Shown here: piece by piece, positions 34,912 through 46,283 of the stretch
Layout: the number at the start of each line of letters is the position of its first letter
Numbering within the stretch: position 1 is the stretch's first letter
From: Mycocentrospora acerina
Taxonomy: Eukaryota; Ascomycota; Dothideomycetes; Pleosporales
Direction of reading: 5' to 3'
DNA length: 64,000 nt
NCBI GenBank assembly: GCA_022701365.1
Contig: JAKUHH010000216.1
Location: 1-64,000, forward strand
Program-made: the position numbers and the translations under genes
The notes under the pieces: model-generated
Seen by the model: the letters and a program-made list of their open reading frames with translations, nothing else
Told to the model about the DNA's origin: nothing
Database searches by the model: none

Positions 34912-37250
34912 TTAATCTTCCGAGAGCGACTTTCCTGGCCTCCAATTTCTGTACCGCTCCGCCTCCTCCGCGACTGTATGCGGGACGTGTTTCTCCAACG
35001 CTTGCTCAAAATGACACATTCTTACCACCGGCTCGCTTTCGGGCGCTTTTTCGTAATCCGAGATGGCCAATTCCACAGCAACAGCGCATAGACCGCTAAT
35101 ATCGGCCCCACTGCTTCCCTCTGTCCTTGCAGCAACAAGACCGAGATCAACATCTTCAGCAAGTGGCCGTTTCCTGGTATGAATTTGCAAAATTTGTTGA
35201 CGAGCTTCTTGTGTGGGGAGACCAATATGTATATGAGAATCAAAACGGCCCGTACGAATGAGCGCAGAGTCGAGGATATCAGGACGATTTGTCGCGCCGA
35301 TAATGAAAACGTTCTTGAGTGCCTCGATACCGTCCATCTCATTGAGCAGCGTTGCAACAACGTTGAGGCCGCTATCTTGGGTCTTCTCACGTGACTTGCC
35401 AATCGAATCGATTTCATCAAAGAAGATGATGCATGGTTTGGCGGCGCGTGCTCGACGGAAAACATCACGAATCGCTCGCTCAGACTCTCCCACATACATT
35501 TTTATGAGCTCGGAGCCTTTTACTGCAAGGAAGTTTTGGTTGGATTCGGTGGCCACGGCTTGGGCGATCAGAGTCTTCGCACAGCCGGGAGGGCCGTAGA
35601 GGAGGACGCCTTTGCGTGACTGGGGACCACCAAATTTGATGTCGAGATCAGGGTACTGAAGATTAAATTAGCGACATTCTTCAAAGTTGTGCATGAAAAA
35701 CTTACTTTGAATGGACGAATAGTTATAGCCTCTAACAGAATGCGAACATGATCCAGGCCGGCGATATCTGTCCATCTTACCTTTGGAACTTCAAGAATAC
35801 TCTCTTTCATCACAGTTGGTTGCACCTGATCAATAACATTGTCGAAGTCTTCTTGCTGAACAAACTCCCCATTCCCCAAGATTTCGCTAAACATCGCCTT
35901 CCGATCTTCATCTAAGGACTCGTAGACTTGCTGTACTCGTCGGTTTCTTGCGAGGCCGCATAGTTTGTGTATATCACGTCCCACGAAACCATGAGAACGC
36001 TCTGCCAATGTGGCGAAATCGACACTTGCGAGTGTCCGATTTGGCCCGAGTATCTGACGGAAAGTATCCTCTCTCTGCGTCACATCAGGTGGGAATATTT
36101 CCAATTCAACCTTGAACGCTGAAGTTGTACGTAAACTTGTATCGATATCGTATATGCTGCGAGCTGCCGCTGCAACCACCACCTGACTTCCCTCCAGTTT
36201 TGCTAATTCTATCCGGAGCCTCGTGACGAGTGATTCCGCTTTTTCAAGAAATTTATCAAGATTATCCATCAAAATTAAGCTAGGTTGGTTCTCGCGAGCA
36301 TCTTCAAATGCCTCGGAAATGGCCTTGGCCTGGCCTTTGGACTGAGTATCGGGATCTACGCGGTACACTTCTTGCCACGGACACTCAGCCAATCGCTCCA
36401 GCAATAAGCTTTTACCAGTACCCTCTGGGCCATGTAAGAGAAAAGCAGTTGGCCCAAGTAGATGTGGGTCAGAAAGCGTACTTGCGGCGTTTGTGAGGAA
36501 GAATAGATTTTTATTGATAGTTGTGATGTGATCCGTAAGACCTCCAATACCTTGGCTGTTGATTTGCAGCGCCTTTCCCGGGGTTTTTGTAGGCTCTTGA
36601 GTAGGGATCTGAGTCGTGGTAGTGACCCTGGTCTTGACAGGGTCGAAGTACAATGCATGTTTCTCGTCTGGTTGAGGCTCAATGCTTTGCACAGTTACAC
36701 GGAGTTTGGATGCTTTTAGCTGGGTCTTTGGCCCTCTTTGTTGTATTGGGAAGCTGTATCCAGGGAGGATGATGTCGATATCCACTAGGTGATGTCAGTT
36801 TGGGCAACTTCTTCAAGAGTCATTGGGGCATACCCTACCTAAAGCATGTCGAACCCAATAGAGAAGTTCCTCAGTCGATGCGAACTTTGCTACCTGCTCC
36901 GACGACTCCGCAAAGCTAATATCGACCGATTTGAGAGGCTTCCAGGAGCCACTAGCTTTTTCAATAAAAACGGGATCATTCAGTGACAGTTCATGTTGCT
37001 CGCGAAGCAGGTCCGTGACTTTTGCTATGGGCTTGTTTCCAGGATTGGTCTGGGAAGCGAGCCATGCAACAGCATATCCTTTAAATCCAGCAGAAGTCTT
37101 GAGACGGACCAAATCACCGTTTGTGAGCCCAAGATTCTTCTGCTCTTTCTGAGAAAGGTGTACTCGAAAAGCACCCTCAAGCGCATTGGCGGGCGTGCTT
37201 GGTGGGTTTCGCTCCAAAGGCCGGAGCGCAAACGCGGTACCTGTGCTCAT
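34912..37250 (-). CDS. AFG2: AFG2/DRG1-like AAA+ ATPase (SPATA5 family)
   Basis: Exons 36839-37250, 35706-36784 and 34912-35655; introns of 54 and 50 bp. This gives 744 aa, close to yeast Afg2 (780). Layout: an N-terminal substrate domain (about 1-200), then AAA domain D1 with Walker A GPEGTGKS (256-263) and an altered Walker B LILMDNLD (about 307-314, Asn where Glu is usual). D2 follows with Walker A GPPGCAKT (518-525), Walker B IIFFDE (573-578) and GATNRPDILD. Afg2/Drg1 releases Rlp24 from pre-60S ribosomal particles in the cytoplasm. The cysteine in the D2 Walker A (GPPGC) is typical of Afg2, which favours it over Cdc48 or Pex1. The gene is divergent from the 1018-aa gene, 164 bp apart. 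D1 hydrolysis may be weak, an inference from the altered Walker B. Confidence 0.8.
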
Positions 37251-37414
37251 TGAGGCTCTGAAATGTATCCCTTTTGGCTTGTTGATGTTTTCTCTTTCTC
37301 GGTGGCCAATATTCTACCGAATGTGGAGGGCAAAGTGTTTGAGTGACTCAGCGAGGACCAGGCTAAGCCGCATTGGCTCGTCTAGCACAGCTCTGAGCCT
37401 GAAGCTTTTCTCAA
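37251..37414. promoter_or_regulatory. Short bidirectional promoter between AFG2-like and 1018-aa genes
   Basis: Only 164 bp separate the two divergent start codons, so core promoters must overlap. A CCAAT box lies at 37306-37310. Nothing more specific is visible. Confidence 0.6.
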
Positions 37415-40400
37415 GTGTCGCGTCCCGCCGTGAATGTTCGATGCGTGCAATGTAACGGAACCTCGCAATTGATGCCACTGCCGCACCTTCCTCGACATCT
37501 GCGGCCATGTCACCCCCCATGGAGTGCCCACCAGGTCCGCTGCGCCCCAAAGGCGGCCCGCCTCAAGTCGTCGTCCATCGCCCGCGGTGAGTTTTTGCAG
37601 AGCGTGGCTTCTCCCACGCAGCCCGCGCCCAGCTGGTGGAAGCAGGTTGTCGGCCGCGTTACTTCTTCGGGTCCTGAAAACGATAATGCCTTTGAAGAGA
37701 GGGATGCGCTGCCTCCGACTCTGCGAAGCCCATTGATCGTGCCTTCCTCGCAGACGGCACCTGCCGCACAACCACCTGCGCCTTCTTCGCCAGCAGAGAC
37801 CGCTCGGGAACACAACGAAGGACTGCAACCGGAAGAAGAGGCACATTTTCACAGCGCCCTACAAAGCCATGACAATTCTCGTGCATCGATAACAAAACAT
37901 GTTGTTACCCACAAGGGCCCAGCCCGCTTGAGGCGCTCTCCAGGAACAACCAGTAGCTCAGTCTTGTCACGCCAACCGACTCAGCATCCGCCGAGCAAAG
38001 AGGACGCAAAGACAGGCAGGGAATGTGCTCCAGAGCCCTACCCCGCGTCTCACGCCGCCACCGAATTGCAGGGAGTCACAATTAACGATCACACGTCACG
38101 GCTTGCAAAACAGCAAGTGACATCGTTGCGTTGGAATCGGCCGTTGCCGTGTGTACAGGGTGACACGACAGCACCACCCTCTCTGGCAAAACACTCAACA
38201 TGGCGACGTGGACTCGATGAGAACTTGCATGACTCAAAAGAGACGGCGACAAGGCAGGGACCCGCAAAGATCACTCAGCATGGATCTTTACCCGTGGAAA
38301 ATTCGATATTAATCAGTCTTGAGCGGCCTTCGGCTTCGTCAACCCAGAGCACGCATTATAAACAGCGCCGAGACTATGCCACCATACAGTTGAAGCTCCA
38401 GAAACTGTTAGAGCAGGCGAAACTATTGCAAGATCAACTTGACCAACAGCCCTCATCCCCCACTGAGAAGCATACGAATTCATACACTCACCCAACCTCA
38501 AATCCTCCGAACCATTGGTGGAAGTACTCTGATAGACTACCGGCGCGCTCTACTCCAACTGAGCATGCCATCTCGGCGGCCCTGAGCCGATATCGAGCAT
38601 CTGTTTGGCATGTCGAAAAGATTCTCCTTGAACTGCACACTCTTTCCTTGCATGCAGTAGAGTCCATTACCTCCATGATTCGCGAACGACTCTATAGTAT
38701 TGCGAGAGATCCCCTTTTTGAAAACGATCGTCAAATGTCAGTTATTTTGAAAAATTACAAGCACGCAAGTTCGCTGTTTACAGCGTCGTCGGTTGCGGCC
38801 ACGAGCTCGAAGCCTACGGAAATCGTTCGGTCTGGCACGGTGTCTGTTCGTGATGAGTCGTCAGATCGATCAAATGGAGATACGCATCTTTTGACACAGC
38901 CAGTACGTCTCAGGCCCACGGCACCTCTTGATCGTCACGTGCACAATGCGTCAGATATCAAACTACAAAAGGGAAATTCGCACTGTGATAACGAGGTCCC
39001 AGAGACAACGGAAACTCATCCTTGGAACCACCGGCAACATAACATACCGACAATCTACAGCCATGCCGCAGAGATTGGTTCGAATCAACCACAGCAAGAC
39101 ACTGATGGCCAACAGTTTGTACGGTATACACATATACCACCACATCCAACGGTTTCGACTGATTTCCTCCGGAGCGAGACACCTACGGATCTCAGGACTG
39201 TGCTCCAGACGCGGAATAAGCCTGAGCCTGAGTCTGCAGCCAACACAACCATGTCAAACGCGAATGAGTCTCTTAAATTCACAGGTGAACTGCAGGCCAA
39301 GGCGACATCTTCTCGATTGCGCGAAGCCAGGGAACAGTCCCTACTAGAGGAGCTGTTTCCAGAGGCAAGCGGCCATATTCAACCACACGACCAAGACGGA
39401 AGAAATCAGTATCCTAAACTCGACCTCCCAGATTCCGTACCGCTTGTCCGTCGAGAATTCGTGGATCGTCCTCAAAACTTGAAAGAGCGAGTAGTAGCAT
39501 CGTTTCAAAGGAGCGGGGAGCAGATCACTGTATTGCAACTCTCTCATTGCAGTACTGAGCTCACAGAGTCTGACTTTCGTCACTTGATCCCTAAAGGCAA
39601 ACATATAGAATCGTGGATTCGGAACGGTGACTTCTACAAGATAATCCCTGGGCGCGATCCTCTAAGTCTCGAACGCCTGCCTTTCTATTACATTCTCTTT
39701 AAAACTCCCGAGTCCGCCCTTGCGTATCAGAAGAATGTATCCCGTCTTCACAAACTTAACGCCCTCCATAAATCTTCTAGTATCTTCTCAGCAATTCCCC
39801 CTCCAAAGGGTTTTCTTGAGGATGGCGAGGATCTTGCTACAGCCACCTCTTCATATCTCCTCGTGCCAAATACTCACGAGCTCAGACTTCATACGGTCAT
39901 GCAGCCGTACAATCCTGCGCTTCGTGGCATCATTGAGCAAGGTGGTTACAGACCAATTGTCCCTGACGTCGAAAGACACGGCAAACGCATTTACAAGGTT
40001 CTTGTTCATATTGAAGGTTATGAACCGAGCCAATGGGATCTATGGCAGATCTTTATGCGTCACGCCCAGGAGCATGGCATCATTTGGCCGTTCTATCCGG
40101 AATCTCCAGCCGGTATTCACCGCCTGCGCGAAGTAGTGAACCTCAAGACAAGGTTACTTCCTGTGTCGTCTACCAATCCGCGTGCGTCCAGTATGTCTTT
40201 GCAGTATCCACGTGTGGAGTATGATGACCCAAGTATCAACTCCTTAATGGTGAATCCGGATGATGAGAACGGTGCCAAAGAAATCAATCAGATGGTAATG
40301 AATCGTGTGTACAACCGGTGGGTTGTCAATTTCACAGAAGAGGATGCGGCAAAACGGTTTGCGGTCATGTGGCATAGAAGAGTGCTGCCGGAGTTGGTAG

Positions 40401-40471
40401 GAAGGAGCGGAAAGACTGCTTGGACAGATGCAGAGGGTGTTCAGATATGTAATTGTGAATATCTCTGGTAA
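37415..40471 (+). CDS. Conserved fungal protein, 1018 aa, possibly mitochondrial
   Basis: A single uninterrupted frame. The N-terminus (about 1-60) is rich in Arg, His, Ser and Pro with few acids, compatible with a mitochondrial presequence, which is an inference. Residues 60-640 are low complexity and predicted disordered, with one helical segment (TIQLKLQKLLEQAKLLQDQLDQ, about 325-345). The C-terminal third is ordered: YILFKTPESALAYQKNVSRLH resembles the end of an RRM-like fold, followed by YKVLVHIEGYEPSQWDLW and a conserved tail with NRWVVNFTEEDAAKRFAVMWHRR that again looks RRM-like. I recognise no named family. A downstream methionine (MPLPHLPRHL) could be an alternative start. Confidence 0.75.
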   Translation: MSRPAVNVRCVQCNGTSQLMPLPHLPRHLRPCHPPWSAHQVRCAPKAARLKSSSIARGEFLQSVASPTQPAPSWWKQVVGRVTSSGPENDNAFEERDALPPTLRSPLIVPSSQTAPAAQPPAPSSPAETAREHNEGLQPEEEAHFHSALQSHDNSRASITKHVVTHKGPARLRRSPGTTSSSVLSRQPTQHPPSKEDAKTGRECAPEPYPASHAATELQGVTINDHTSRLAKQQVTSLRWNRPLPCVQGDTTAPPSLAKHSTWRRGLDENLHDSKETATRQGPAKITQHGSLPVENSILISLERPSASSTQSTHYKQRRDYATIQLKLQKLLEQAKLLQDQLDQQPSSPTEKHTNSYTHPTSNPPNHWWKYSDRLPARSTPTEHAISAALSRYRASVWHVEKILLELHTLSLHAVESITSMIRERLYSIARDPLFENDRQMSVILKNYKHASSLFTASSVAATSSKPTEIVRSGTVSVRDESSDRSNGDTHLLTQPVRLRPTAPLDRHVHNASDIKLQKGNSHCDNEVPETTETHPWNHRQHNIPTIYSHAAEIGSNQPQQDTDGQQFVRYTHIPPHPTVSTDFLRSETPTDLRTVLQTRNKPEPESAANTTMSNANESLKFTGELQAKATSSRLREAREQSLLEELFPEASGHIQPHDQDGRNQYPKLDLPDSVPLVRREFVDRPQNLKERVVASFQRSGEQITVLQLSHCSTELTESDFRHLIPKGKHIESWIRNGDFYKIIPGRDPLSLERLPFYYILFKTPESALAYQKNVSRLHKLNALHKSSSIFSAIPPPKGFLEDGEDLATATSSYLLVPNTHELRLHTVMQPYNPALRGIIEQGGYRPIVPDVERHGKRIYKVLVHIEGYEPSQWDLWQIFMRHAQEHGIIWPFYPESPAGIHRLREVVNLKTRLLPVSSTNPRASSMSLQYPRVEYDDPSINSLMVNPDDENGAKEINQMVMNRVYNRWVVNFTEEDAAKRFAVMWHRRVLPELVGRSGKTAWTDAEGVQICNCEYLW

Positions 40472-41689
40472 GAAACTACATAAGTACGCAATGGTGAGAA
40501 ATTTATTCAATTTTGTTTTAGAAGCAACCCATTCTACTTCTACAATACTTGATCCTTGTATCAGCGCTTTTTACATATGATTTGTCAAATAGGCGGTCCG
40601 AAAACCTTTGGCTGAATTTGTGGAGGGGTCAAACTCACCAATTTTAAACTATCATGCCTGCGAGCTTGTTTGCCCCCGATTGCGCTCTGATTCTTAATCA
40701 GCCAAGCAGAATGAGTTGGCGACTGTATAGAAATGACGTTATAAAATTGATAGTTAGACTTTTACATTTGCGTTTGTTAGCCAGAGTTTTGAAATGGCTG
40801 TCAAATAGGAGCGTGCAAGTCAGCTAAATCTGTTGTTTAGGACAACAAGTAGAAACCTCATTCAACTCTAGTCCTGTGATGTAAGAATGCAAGAGACTAC
40901 AAACGCCAAATCAAGTTCAAGACTGGTATTAACTAACTTGTAGAATCCTGTGCAAACTTCAGTGAACGAATACGGACCTAATTCGATTTCCCAGGGGTTT
41001 GCCGTGCTCAGTATTTGATCTCACCTTATATAACCCCTCGAATGGTGCTTGCAATGTGAAACCTTGTTGTACTTCATCACCGTTTCTTAAGTTGGGGTTT
41101 AAAGACTCGAGGTCAGAGTCCTGTTCTTCGCCTTCTTGCCCAACGTCCTTCACTTCCAGATTTGGTTCATAAAGCGTTGTGTGTATCCCAGCCACTACCA
41201 AATCCATCACACTACCTTTACCAACAAATTGCTAACGCTAAATTACACACCACAATGCCTTTGCTTCTGTACAAGGTTCATTATTTTTAGGCTGTTTTCG
41301 AAGGGCACAATGCAACTAGCCAGAGCTACTTTGTGCTATCGTATATTTGAATAACCATCATCGACGAAATAGGCTAATATTCAAGCTCGGCGCACCCTTC
41401 TGCGCCCTTTCTATCAATCGCATCCTATCGGCTCAGAAAGTTTACATTCAGAATATTCACTACTCCCAAGCAATTCGGGGTTGATATTTGTGCTTCATTT
41501 TACAATGTATGGTCAAGCCAAAAACTGCTTGGATAAGTCAGATGGTTAGACTTATTGTGAGAGGGTATTTTGAAGTTACATATCTCACATCAAGTATCTC
41601 AAATTAAAAGATTCAAGAACTATTTAACGGCTCAATCAGAACAGGCAATTTTCAAATTAGGCCAAACATTGCATTAGCTGATTGATTAA
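40472..41689. other. Intergenic region, no supported gene
   Basis: About 1.2 kb, AT-rich in the right part. An 83-codon minus frame at 40959-41210 (MDLVVAGIHTTLYEP...) looks protein-like in composition but has no start context, splice support or domain. Confidence 0.45.
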
Positions 41690-41954
41690 TCAGACCATCT
41701 CCATCATAAACTTTTTTTCAAAGTGAAGAAAGTACATTGGGCTGAGTAAGACTTCGATTGCCGCTATAAATAATTAAGTGTTGGTATCTCTAGAACATAA
41801 AATAAAATAAACACAGATCATTACCGTTATCAAACCAGAAATCTTGTAGTTGCTCCCCTTCATTATTTTCCGGTTCTTCTCCGAGTATTTTGTACCACGT
41901 GAACACATGCTCTTGACATGGATTTTCTACAACGGAATCCCGCAAGAACTCATA
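41690..41954 (-). pseudogene. Possible exon remnant, two spliced blocks
   Basis: Minus-strand blocks 41825-41954 and 41690-41763 join through a 61-bp intron with GTAATG/TATAG borders. They give about 67 residues of protein-like composition (NPCQEHVFTWYKILGEEP ... LLSPMYFLHFEKKF) ending in a stop. There is no start codon, because the lipid phosphatase stop lies only 43 bases upstream. It could be a gene remnant or chance. Confidence 0.2.
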
Positions 41955-41996
41955 CTGTTTTCTTTATTATGAATTTACCGTCCTGAGCAAACGACT

Positions 41997-43407
41997 TTAG
42001 ACCATCTGTTCTCCATGTACATCACCGCCGACAGGGCGCCTTGGCACACTGTGTCCTCCACTTATATGTCCGTGTGAGCCAATAGGCCCTTCGGCATGGG
42101 GCGGCATGGTTCCTCTAAGTGACAAAGTTAGCAATCTACCACAAATCGAGGGCATGTATCCAATACGACTTACCTTGGTCCATCCATGGCGTCGCCTGGC
42201 GCACCAAAGCTACCACCGTCGTGCATGCCCCAACCAGCCTTTCGTGTGAATACAGCGTCGTGGAAGCCGTCGTTTGAACTGGGGCCAGCGCCGTAGGCGA
42301 AGGGTGCGTGTCGGAGCAGTGGAATGTGGTTGAAACGGAAATCCCAGACAGAAGCATAAGTCATTCTGTAGCTCGAAAAGGCCATCGTCGTACCGATGAT
42401 AGCTACAAAAAGAAAAGTCAGCAAACTTGTTCTACTCCACCTTACATTGAAAAGGATTTACGTACCTCCGGCCAAAATATCGTACCAGTTATGGAACTCG
42501 TCGATAGTGAGTGCACCGCCGATCAGGCAGGCGCCGAGTATTGGTGCATAAATTGCAACCAACTTCCACATTGCGGGATGGTAGTTTGAGAAAACCTTGA
42601 GCTTCGCGTTGAGGTAAAGGTAGAGGAAGACGAAACCAGCGAACGCAGCAGTGGTATGACCAGAAGGCATACTCTCGAGGCTGTCGTTGATCTCCTTTCG
42701 GTCACCGGTACAAATACTGCGATCAAACATAATCTGACGGTAGCCGTTTGCCACATTACCTCTGCTGCTGCCACCTTCGACACCATTGTCGTTCGTATCG
42801 AATCCCATGCCTGCTGGAATAACAGGCTTGCAAACAGCAAGGAAGTGAGGACGAAGACCACCGATGAGCCACTTGACGAAAACCTGAAATACAGCCGCCG
42901 TAATCAGAGCATACAACAGTCCAATGGTGGCGTTGTTAATATCCCAAAATGAACGCGCCCTGATCTGTACAATGAGGAAAACCGCAAAAGGGATGAAAAA
43001 GGCCATCAGGGCAGCAGCCCAAATCGGAATTATCTCTGTGCGTAGCGGATAGGCGAACTCTGGGTAGACAATCTCTCCATCGTTGAAAATGACTTTGTAA
43101 GGTCAGCGTAAGTTATTGAATCTAAATCGACTCTTTGAAACGCACCTGGGAATGAACGGCTTGGAGCAGGATCTGCAAAATAGACACCCAGACCAATAGC
43201 ACCAAGAATGGCCATTGTGATAATGTCCAAGGCTGTTGCCTTGATCCATTGGCCAAAGGTTGGCCTGGTATTCCATACGGGCGCGCCTCCAGCCGTGGAA
43301 GCGGCGTGATTTTTGCGACCGAACATGCCAGGCTTTTTTTCGTGGGTCCCTGTTGCCGCCGTAGTATCGACAGTAGCAGGCGCGTTGCGCCTGTTAAACG
43401 GGCTCAT
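41997..43407 (-). CDS. DPP1-like lipid phosphate phosphatase (PAP2 superfamily)
   Basis: Four exons: 43146-43407, 42466-43092, 42174-42402, 41997-42114; introns of 53, 63 and 59 bp; 411 aa. A membrane protein with about six hydrophobic spans (for example TALDIITMAILGAIGLGVYF and ALMAFFIPFAVFLIV). PAP2 motifs: K-x6-RP as KWLIGGLRPHF, PSGHTTAAF, and H-x3-D in TIDEFHNWYDILAGG. The usual SR at the start of the third motif reads AL here. Family members remove phosphate from phosphatidate, lysophosphatidate or diacylglycerol pyrophosphate in vacuole/ER membranes. The C-terminus after the last span is a hydrophilic tail rich in Gly and His (GTMPPHAEGP ... GGDVHGEQMV). Substrate is inferred. Confidence 0.88.
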
Positions 43408-44514
43408 TCTGCTGTGTTTAGGCTTGTGTTAGGTGGTGGAAGTGGTGAATTGGCCGTGCACGCTCGAACCGCGGTGTGCCAATAAAGTAGCACCTGTGTC
43501 GGTTCAGACAAAGTAGGAGAGGGAAAGATATGGAATGCACTGGTGGGGAAAAATCAATTCCCCCTGCCAACAATATATAATACTTCACTTCACGATCGAC
43601 TCGTCTCACTTTCCACTACCGTCACACGTTCGCAAACAAACGACATCATAGCTATCGTCACGACCAATTAAACGACTCGACTCCAGCCACAAACAAGTTG
43701 AAACCCTTGCCTACGGCAATGACGGCGCTTTCGTATTCACGGTGAGACCAGTGATGGATCGATGATGTACACAGAAAGAAAATCGTGACTGGATCGAGGT
43801 TGCAGCATGCGTGTGCCGGCAAATCGGCAGCTAAAGCTTGGTACCGGCGCACAAAGCTTGTTTTATCTTGACCATGGCAAGCAGTTTTGCTGTGGCTAGT
43901 GACGGCATGGAAATGCGCAATTCTATTTCGGCTGTCCAGACCATCTTGGCGGAGGTGGGTAGAAGAAAAAGTGACGTCAGAGGTTTGGGCGTGGAATTCT
44001 TGGATTCGTGAACTCCGTCCTCGCATCATGGGAAATATTTGTGGTGTAACACCGCCTAAACCTAAGTCAGGGGCAGTATGGATCAGCTGTTTAGATTTAA
44101 CAACAACCATCTATATCTTAAGCCCTTGTCGAGACATCAAGTATGAAGCTGTAATGTAGCACCAGGAACGGTCCATAACATCAGATCGAAGTGTGTGAGA
44201 GGAAATATGCTACTATTTTATAAAATCAAAAAGAGTAATGACATTCATGTCGGGGTATGGATATGAACAAAAAACGGACCACAGTGATCAAAGATAAAAC
44301 GATTCCAACATCACAACCCTCCACCCTTCGCTCTTAATACCAGCGAGAAACTCCAGTGTGGCCGCACCAGCAACCGTCATTCAACGCGCTCCGACATTGT
44401 TATCGTCGAATCCCACTCGGCTATCGTTTCTTTGGCTGAATTGCCGCATAGAGAAGTTATGCCAATGCTACGTGAATGTATGCTATGTCTGGAACTAGCC
44501 TCCACTTCTCCCGT
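43408..44514. other. Intergenic region
   Basis: Contains the upstream region of the lipid phosphatase gene and the 3' flank of the LITAF gene. A 150-codon minus frame at 43658-44110 overlaps an opposite plus frame and shows no domain; not called. Confidence 0.5.
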
Positions 44515-45269
44515 CTACGAGTGGATATGAACCTCGGTAGTCCCGCTCCTGTGCCATGTGCTGAGCAATACGCCGCATCTTTTCATGAATTAGCCTGGTC
44601 TATATGCGGATCGAGAGTAAAACTAACCGTCCGCATTTATGTTGGACATCTTTAGTGGACGACACCAAGTACGGAATGCATCCCAAGCAAGCAAAACAAC
44701 AGGCAGCAAACGCCCAAGCATGGGTCGTATTGCCTGTTTCGAATGCCACGTTTGTCATTGATCTCTGTCCACACGCAGGGCAATCCGCTGGCGCTGGCCC
44801 ACGACCCAAATTTGCAATCGGAGTGGCGTTTTGGTACACAGTTCCGCCCTGTTGTTGCTGCTGTGGCGGCATGCCCGGCTGTTGCTGTACGGGCGAAGAT
44901 GTGTACTGAGGCTGCATGTATGCGCCTTGGGGTTGCTGAGGTGGAGGAGACCCAGGGTGTGACGGCGGTTGTGCGTACATTGCTTGTTGCTGCTGGTATG
45001 GGGTGGCATTGGGGTCTTGATGGTAGACGGGTGGTTGAGGTTGCGCGCCATTTAGTTCGGGAGATTGGGGATATTGCTGCATAGGGACTTTGAGAGTATC
45101 AGCAGAAGCTCAGGAGATCTACAGTGGCACATTGGGAGGGTTGATGTATGCAAAAAACGTGATCGATGAGAAAGTCGAGACAGCCAAATCAGAAGGCTTG
45201 CAAATGTTGTACGCGACGCAAGCGTGAACAGTTGATGGTATTCTTTCACTCACCGTTCTGTTTCTCCAT
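44515..45269 (-). CDS. LITAF-domain membrane-associated protein
   Basis: Three exons: 45254-45269, 44628-45087, 44515-44578; introns of 166 bp (GTGAGT/AAAG) and 49 bp (GTTAGT/AAAG); 179 aa. The start MEKQNVPMQQYPQ uses a 16-base first exon; a later ATG inside exon 2 (45082) is the alternative. Residues 8-105 are Pro/Gln/Tyr-rich. The LITAF zinc domain follows: CPACGQ, a hydrophobic insert HAWAFAACCFACLGCIPYLVS, and the second pair HKCGRCG, ending VLLSTWHRSGTTEVHIHS. LITAF proteins sit on the cytosolic face of endosomal/lysosomal membranes, the insert dipping into the bilayer and zinc joining the two cysteine pairs. Both halves of the zinc site are present only with the predicted splicing. Confidence 0.85.
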
Positions 45270-46283
45270 TCTTGCGGTTCAAGTTTGAATTGTCTAAAAG
45301 ACTGTATTTCGTAAAAGCTATACTCTAGTTGAGTGTAAGGAGTTTATCGACGTAAATTTTCAAGTCGAAATAAGCCAAATGTAGCTCAAAACGAAGAGGA
45401 CAATAGTTTGACACGGACACTTTGAAAGAGCGCTCATGCTCTGGTGCTTATATTGAAGGCTTCAGGCGCACCGCCCAGCAAGTCCAAAGGGGCTAAGGCG
45501 CTTTTCCTCTCGCACAGCCCTCATTTCCATGCTGATCATTCTAAGCAAGGTAACAAAACGCCTGTCAGCTGAACACCGCTGGCCAATCGCAAAGCCTAGT
45601 CCTGTCACTCGCCGCATTATCTTTACAGAAGCCTCAATGCGAGGCTGATTTGTGAGTCGAGATGCGGGTGTGGTGAAGGGAATAAGGTTAGCTTAGCGCA
45701 GGGCGAAGCGAGGAAGCAAGGCTGTGGAGACTGGAATGGGACTAGAGTGGGCTTGATTTGGGGGCCGGAGAACTTCAGGAGGGACGGTTGCCGCACAGTG
45801 TTCGTGATGAATGGAAGGGCAAGAGTCTTTTCGAGACCTGTCTCAGATGTTGGGGCTATTTCTTAAGCGTTTACCCATCGTCATATTCGCACTTTTTTGC
45901 CCATTACGCACACTTGATGGAAATGCATTCAGATATCGAAAGGCTGCTTTGGCCGTTGAAACGACTCATGCAACTATGGAAGCGATGTGCTGGCGGGATC
46001 TACCGTACGACAAAGAAAGTAATCGGCGCTTCTTTCTAAATAATTTCAGGACATGGCGCCTCGACAATGTGATGGCGTTCGCCAACAGTCGCATGAAGCG
46101 AGCTATGTGTGAAGGCTTGCACGTTGGAGCCACTTACTACATTCTTGCCAATCCTCAATCCAGTAGGCTAATATTAGAAGCCCCGTGTGTCCCAAGATAT
46201 CGCTAGTGTGTAACGGATATGACATGCACTCGTTTGTTTGTACTTACCAATGTGATTCACCGGTCGTATGCATGGCGTATTGA
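45270..46283. other. Intergenic region
   Basis: Upstream of the LITAF gene and downstream of AAR2. Plus-strand open frames at 45758-46206 overlap in two frames and have no recognisable domain. Confidence 0.5.

Noticed and set aside
34912..37250. Alternative naming of the AAA ATPase as PEX1 or CDC48
   Set aside because: Length and the GPPGC Walker A of D2 fit AFG2/DRG1 better; Pex1 is longer and Cdc48 has an intact D1.
43658..44110. 150-codon minus-strand frame upstream of the lipid phosphatase
   Set aside because: No recognisable motif and a plus-strand frame of similar quality overlaps it; length alone is not enough.
45811..46206. 131-codon plus-strand frame
   Set aside because: Two overlapping frames of equal length and no domain; more likely the LITAF upstream region.
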